In this document: one piece after another, positions 59,788 through 64,000 of the stretch
Numbering within the stretch: position 1 is the stretch's first letter
How the letters are laid out: each line of letters starts with the position of its first letter
Source: Heligmosomoides polygyrus polygyrus
Taxonomy: Eukaryota; Nematoda; Chromadorea; Rhabditida; Heligmosomidae
DNA length: 64,000 nucleotides
NCBI GenBank assembly: GCA_947396885.1
Contig: OX377202.1
Location: 80,510,643-80,574,642, forward strand
Direction of reading: 5' to 3'
Position numbers and translations under genes: made by a program
The notes under the pieces: model-generated
Seen by the model: only the letters and a program-made list of their open reading frames with translations
Told to the model about the DNA's origin: nothing
The model's database searches: none

Positions 59788-60351
59788 TTTCAACCGTGCT
59801 TTGCGTCTTAAGTAGTTAAACCTTGTACTAGCTATTACACTAAAAAGGCTCTCGAGACTGTTGCTTTCCCAGTTATTATGATCTAGCATTAGGAACGTTT
59901 AGCAAAGAGCAGAGCGCGTTTTCACAAAGCAACGCATGATCATTCTGGCATCGAGCAGAGTTGCATCGCAGTGCCGCAAACGCATTGTCCTAAATTCCCC
60001 TGAATTGAAGACTAGACTACTACACAGCAAGTTTTGGAGAAGAGGTCATGTGCAAAAAAACACAACAAGATTTATGGCTCGAGGTTTTATTAATGTGGCC
60101 GGCGAAAATTTTCAGTAGTTTTTTCCAAACCAATATAAGTCAACTTTTAATAATAACTGTAGGGAAAAGAATTAACTAGTTATCGAGAATAAAGCTGGAT
60201 GAATAACTATTGATATTAGGGAACATTAAGGACAAAAAAGAGGTTGTGGAAAAAATAAAAGGAGGTGAAGAAGCACAGACCAGATGACAAATTCAAGACC
60301 CTAACAAGACCAACAAGCGAAAGACAAAATTCTGACAATTTCGAAAGACAA

Positions 60352-60461
60352 CTTTTACAGCAGTGGGAGACACCTAACGTCAAAACGATGTGTGCAATAG
60401 CTCATAGCCCGAACTTCAAGAAGGGGTTGGTTATGTTAGGTGTCTCCCACTGCTGTAAAAG
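60352..60461. repeat. Hairpin with 27-bp perfect arms
   Basis: CTTTTACAGCAGTGGGAGAC... at 60352-60378 and its exact complement at 60435-60461, loop 56 bp. Consistent with a miniature inverted-repeat element. Confidence 0.85.
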
Positions 60462-61085
60462 GCGGAGCGAAGAGCTCAATTACCGTAGGCTTACCGGGTG
60501 CCGCGCCCGCCTCGGACGAGATTTCACGACGGGATGAGGCGACCGCCTACTGCTGCCGTGTAGCGGATGACGTACGATGATATTTCTGAGATTAAAAGGT
60601 CAAAACGGGAAAAGGGAGAAGGCATCAAGTTTCTTCCCTTTCCATACTTCCTTAGTTTACGTCAGCCTCAATGGTTTCGCTCCGACCATGTCCTGTTTTC
60701 CACTTTTCCTATGTGCTTCCTTTTGCTAGTTTTATAGTTTGTTAGTTTACTAGCGTGTGGATGTGACTAACTCGAACTTTACTGTCTTCGTGAAAGTGTA
60801 TTATAATGTAAGAAAACCAGGAGTCACTCAGCGTCCTGAATCAAAGAAACTAAAAGAAAACGAAAACTACGAAAACTAGGCGAACAAAGAGAAAGAAAGG
60901 CAAAAAATGAATAAAGTCCTCAATCACAACCCTACGACAGAAAGTTTGCTCCGCGGCGCATACTCTGCTCTGTTTATCCGTTATACCTCGTCCGAGGCCG
61001 GCTCATCAACCCTCCAAGCTACCGTAATCGGGGGCGGAGGCGGGCGCCGGAGGCATGCTACCGTAACTCAGGGAGACACCTAACG
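60435..61085. repeat. Larger inverted-repeat unit sharing the hairpin arm
   Basis: GTTAGGTGTCTCCC (60435) is repeated in reverse at about 61072-61085 as GGGAGACACCTAAC. Inside, TACCGTAG, GCGCCCGCCTC and GCCTCGGACGAG (60482-60518) each have reversed counterparts (60989-61060). So the right arm of the hairpin is also the left arm of a 650-bp element with diverged ends. Confidence 0.6.
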
Positions 61086-61237
61086 TACGAAACCGAAACT
61101 CACGCCCAGTGTGAAGTACCAGAGAACGGTCGAATGGAGACCAAAACCACCTTGCCCATACGTGTCTGCTCCATTTTTGACACTGTTGACCTCAGGCTTC
61201 GCTAATAGTTGTCACAACCTATCTGGATTTTTTACAG

Positions 61238-62007
61238 GTAGACGAGCAAAATAAACGAGGATATTCGATTATGACAGACGAGCAGAAACGTCTTATCTAT
61301 GGAAGGCACTCGCCCTACAACGACACCACCACTCTGGAGCGGTTTCGTGGCATTGACGACGGAAACGTTCACACTATGATTGACAAAGAGATCCGAATGA
61401 TTGCTGAGGTATCTGCAACTGGTTACTGATTTTAGCATTCGGCTGGATGTGGTGTGTTGCCCTTCATAGGACTACACGAAACTTTGTATTAGTGTTGCGA
61501 TGTAAAGCAACGATCTCTTCACTTTCGCTCAAATCTGTAGCATTGTTACCAATGAAAGTAACGAACTTCTTATTTGAGGCTAAGGACTGGAAACTGCGAC
61601 AGCGCGATATCGTGTTGACGCCGGTCATCAAAAGTCCTATACTGATAGCTGCAACTCCTCTTCTTTCGCAGCCTGTCATTCTATCGCCTCTCGTCTTTTC
61701 GCCTTCCATATTGACTCCTGCCGTATTGGGACCAGTAATTCTAGGTCCATGGGTAAGTTGCATGCTACTCCAAAAGTTAAGATTTAGCTACACTATTAAA
61801 AGTTTTGTTTATTTTTTGAATTTTCAGGTTTTCATTCCTGTTATCCTTTCACCTCGTTTGCTGTCGCCGCTGATTGTTAACCCGCTGATCTTCTCACCCA
61901 TAATCCTATCTCCACTCGTTCTTCATCCACTTATTCTCTCGCCAGGAATCTTCAACCCGCTTATACTGTCGCCTCTCCTCCTGTCGCCGTTTATCCTTTC
62001 TCCACAG
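61238..62007 (+). CDS. Second mlt-10-like repeat module (three exons, incomplete)
   Basis: Exons 61238-61408, 61579-61752 and 61828-62007, all phase 0 with GT-AG borders (acceptors TTTACAG, TTTGAG, TTTTCAG). They encode [20 protein letters not shown], then [20 protein letters not shown], then [20 protein letters not shown]. They align end to end with exon 13 of the upstream gene: exon starts match, and the second intron falls after the Leu-Gly-Pro-Trp equivalent of Leu-Ser-Pro-Trp. The last 80 or so residues are not found before 64000, and no 5' exons are found after 53561. It could be a partial paralogue, a pseudogene or an alternative 3' module of the first gene. Confidence 0.85.
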
Positions 62008-62447
62008 GTTAGTCTTTTATCTTCCTCTCACAGCCTAGAGCTTTCAGGGCTAGCCCTACGTTATACATCGGCGATGCGTCGTCGACGTCGCTGACGACAG
62101 CGACGCGCCACCGACAAGCTGTCGCGCTGTTGTCGGCGACGTCGTCGGTGACGTCGTTGGGCATAGCGGCGGTGCATTTTTTAGCATCGCAGCCCGTTTT
62201 GAATGTTCATTCAATTCAACGTTTTTAAGGCATCACATAGGTATTGGGTGCGCGCAATATGTATACTACAGTATTCGCTCTTAGAGATCCGATAGAAGGG
62301 AAGCATTCCACAAGTTTTGTTTCCATTTCTTGGAGAAGAATTTTTTATACACGACATTGGCTGTTGCTGTTTGCACTCTTTTGCCAAATACATTTGAATT
62401 ATATTGGTATAGAGCAACGTAGGTACATACTAGTTATCGTTAGAGTG

Positions 62448-62705
62448 CAATCAGAGAAGGCGCCAGCTGTCGCGTACACTCCTTCCTCCCTCCCCCCTAA
62501 TTGCAATCGTTTGGTTCGGGTCCCACACAGACCAACTAAAATAAAAAAATCGATCCCTACGCGGCCGCTGATTTGGTACCAGACTTGTCTGGGGAGGGCA
62601 AAACATCGAATTCCCATCGGCTGTTCACCGCAAGTCGTTGAGAAAAGCACGGATTCACATTACCACGACAACATTTCATGGCAGTAGAATACGTGACACA
62701 GCCCA
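62448..62705 (+). mobile_element. SINE family A, copy 8
   Basis: GTGCAATCAGAGAAGGCGCC, AGCTGTCGCGTACAC, TTTGGTTCGGGTCCCAC (B box), TTTGGTACCAGACTTGTCTG, CATCGGCTGTTCACCGCAAG and CACATTACCACGACAACATT. Confidence 0.75.
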
Positions 62706-62868
62706 AACAAGGATTGACGAGAGCCAACATCTATCTGTTGCAACGATGTTTTGTTGCCATCAAAGCCTCATTCAGAGCAGTCCCGTCCTGTCTGCAGGAC
62801 GTGCCGGTTCCAGTCCCGCCTAGCGCTAGAGTTTTTACGCAACATAACATCGTAGTAAATAAAAAAGG
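62706..62868. repeat. SINE family C fragment between two family A copies
   Basis: ACAAGGATTGACGAGAGCCA also occurs in the right arm of the 59-kb palindrome (as ACAAGGATTGATAAGAGCCA), and GCCGGTTCCAGTCCCGCC with AGCGCTAGAGTTTTT matches the family C block at 45.3 kb. Confidence 0.55.
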
Positions 62869-63127
62869 ATAAAGGGCGGCGTTATTCAATCCCTTCTGGG
62901 ATCCGCCACGCATTCTACTTCCATAGGATGTCGTGGAGGCAAGTTGAATGCGTATTTGGCCATACAATAACTTGCGGTGACCAGCCAATGAACAAGGCAG
63001 CGCTTTACCCTTCCCAGACAAATTTGGTACCAATTCACCGACCTCGGAGGGATGGAAGGCTTGGTTGGCCTGGGCGGGAAATCCGAACCAGGAACCTTGT
63101 ATCCGGTACAGGCGATAGCCCGCGCCT
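62869..63127 (-). mobile_element. SINE family A, copy 9 (reverse)
   Basis: The minus strand reads GGAGAGGCGCGGGC, ATACAAGGTTCCTGGTTCGG, ATTTCCCGCCCAGGCCAACC, AATTTGGTACCAAATTTGTC with the usual CATTGGCTGGTCACCGCAAG, ATGGCCAAATACGCATTCAA and CCTTTATCC tail. Well preserved and in inverted orientation to copy 8. Confidence 0.8.
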
Positions 63128-63362
63128 CTCCATAGTGTTAATAATTTTTATGTTCCTGCCACAGCTTTTTTTACTTGTATTAGAATGAAATAAAACGATC
63201 ACTATCACTCACTAACGATCACTAACGATCGCCGATAGAATTCAGAATGGGATCCATAAATCAAATCCTGCTGAGATAAAAAAGAACTTAGTAGACGCGA
63301 AATTCTCGCTGCTACATAGTAAGCTCTATGCCAGAAAGAGTTTGGCGTGTTTTCGACCACCC

Positions 63363-63561
63363 TTAGGGCCTCTACAGAGTCTTGCGGCAGCACCGTGAGA
63401 ACTCATCCAAATCGCTCCCGCCGCAGTGGGACCCGCGCTGCCACTGTGGCGGAGGCCGCGGCGCGGACGAGTTGTCGCGGAGCCACCGCACGCAAGGGTC
63501 CTCGAGGGCTGCCGCAGTTCACGGCGGCTCTCACCCGCAGCGCCAGGAGCTGCGGGTGAGA
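63363..63561. repeat. GC-rich block with MITE-like end and hairpin
   Basis: GGGCCTCTACAGAGTCTTGC (63366-63385) is a diverged copy of the end of the 12.4-kb MITE. Further in, CAGTGGGACC...CCACTG and a 13-bp perfect hairpin (63529-63541 with 63549-63561, core CTCACCCGCAG) are present. No coding call. Confidence 0.6.
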
Positions 63562-63672
63562 CCCGCCGGAGAGCGTGACCGGATGGGAAGCTTGGAGGGA
63601 TGGGGTTTTCTTTTGTTTCCGAACGCTGGAAGCTTGGGTGGAGGGGGTTTTGTTTTGGAAGCTTTGGGGGAC

Positions 63673-63893
63673 GGTGTTATAACAAAAAAGGTTATACACT
63701 CTAAACACTCAATAGACAAAAAAGGTTATACACTCTAAAGCAATAAGAAAAACAGTTAAAGCTAAAGGTACTCAATAGAAAGCAGCATAATAACACTAAA
63801 CTGTCAAACCATCATGATAGTTGCGCAATCCACATTTGGTAGTACAAAATCCTACGACATTTAAGAGTGTATAACCTTTTTCGTTATTACACC
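63673..63893. repeat. MITE-like element, 221 bp
   Basis: GGTGTTATAACAAAAAAGG at 63673 and the complement of GGTGTAATAACGAAAAAGG at 63893 begin inverted repeats of about 33 bp that continue to TTATACACTCT. The left repeat is followed by a second direct copy of AAAAAAGGTTATACACTCTA (63718-63737). A further copy starts at 63899 (GGTGATATAACAAACAAGG) and runs off the window. Confidence 0.8.
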
Positions 63894-64000
63894 TTCCCGG
63901 TGATATAACAAACAAGGTTATACACTATTTAAACAATAAGAAATATAGTTGAAGCTAAGAGGTACTCAACAGAAAGCACCTAACTACTGGAGCGGGTGCA

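Noticed and set aside
61464..61763. 99-codon minus-strand ORF
   Set aside because: Antisense of the second mlt-10-like module for the same reason.
1..64000. Integrated viral sequence
   Set aside because: All retroelement proteins seen are LINE or Penelope type; no capsid, envelope or LTR pair was found.

Overview
This is a eukaryotic, almost certainly nematode, genomic window. The strongest evidence is a spliced gene for an MLT-10-like moulting protein, a nematode-specific family with a long Ser-Pro/Leu repeat domain, and part of a second copy of that domain. The decayed mobile elements (RTE-type and CR1-like LINEs, Penelope-like elements, several mariner lineages, hAT and Tc1-like derivatives, tRNA-derived SINEs) fit a strongylid such as a hookworm. 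The exact species is inference. There is no bacterial gene organisation, CRISPR array, rRNA or convincing functional tRNA.

Layout. 0.1-2 kb: a small inverted-repeat element, a 200-N gap, a roughly 130-bp minisatellite and a poly-C tract. 2.3-4 kb: a Penelope-like element whose GIY-YIG endonuclease is split by a TA-inserted, internally deleted Tc1/mariner-type element. 4.3-5.2 kb: a CR1-like endonuclease fragment with a fold-back copy. 5.9-7.3 kb: a SINE abutting a dead mariner. 7.3-15 kb: little coding content, but a 74-bp GC palindrome, a TATA-like motif, a MITE and a Penelope reverse transcriptase fragment. 15.9-18.8 kb: a degraded RTE-type LINE. 19.8-24.2 kb: a CR1-like LINE interrupted by a nearly complete RTE LINE with a 12-bp target-site duplication. 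24.2-32.9 kb: no recognisable gene.

32.9-53.6 kb: the mlt-10-like gene on the plus strand. I reconstruct 13 exons whose splice phases all agree, starting with a signal peptide and ending in a 750-nt exon that encodes the whole repeat domain (about 828 residues). Its introns are packed with SINEs, two mariner copies and a 1,334-bp non-autonomous hAT element. 53.6-61.2 kb: another mariner, a long palindrome of about 780 bp carrying tRNA-like promoter boxes, and nested inverted repeats. 61.2-62.0 kb: three exons homologous to the last exon of the mlt-10-like gene, either a second gene whose front part I cannot find or an alternative 3' module of the first. 62.4-64 kb: an inverted SINE pair and MITEs.

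Functionally, one secreted moulting/cuticle protein locus is set in a sea of transposons. All transposase and reverse transcriptase genes seen are broken.
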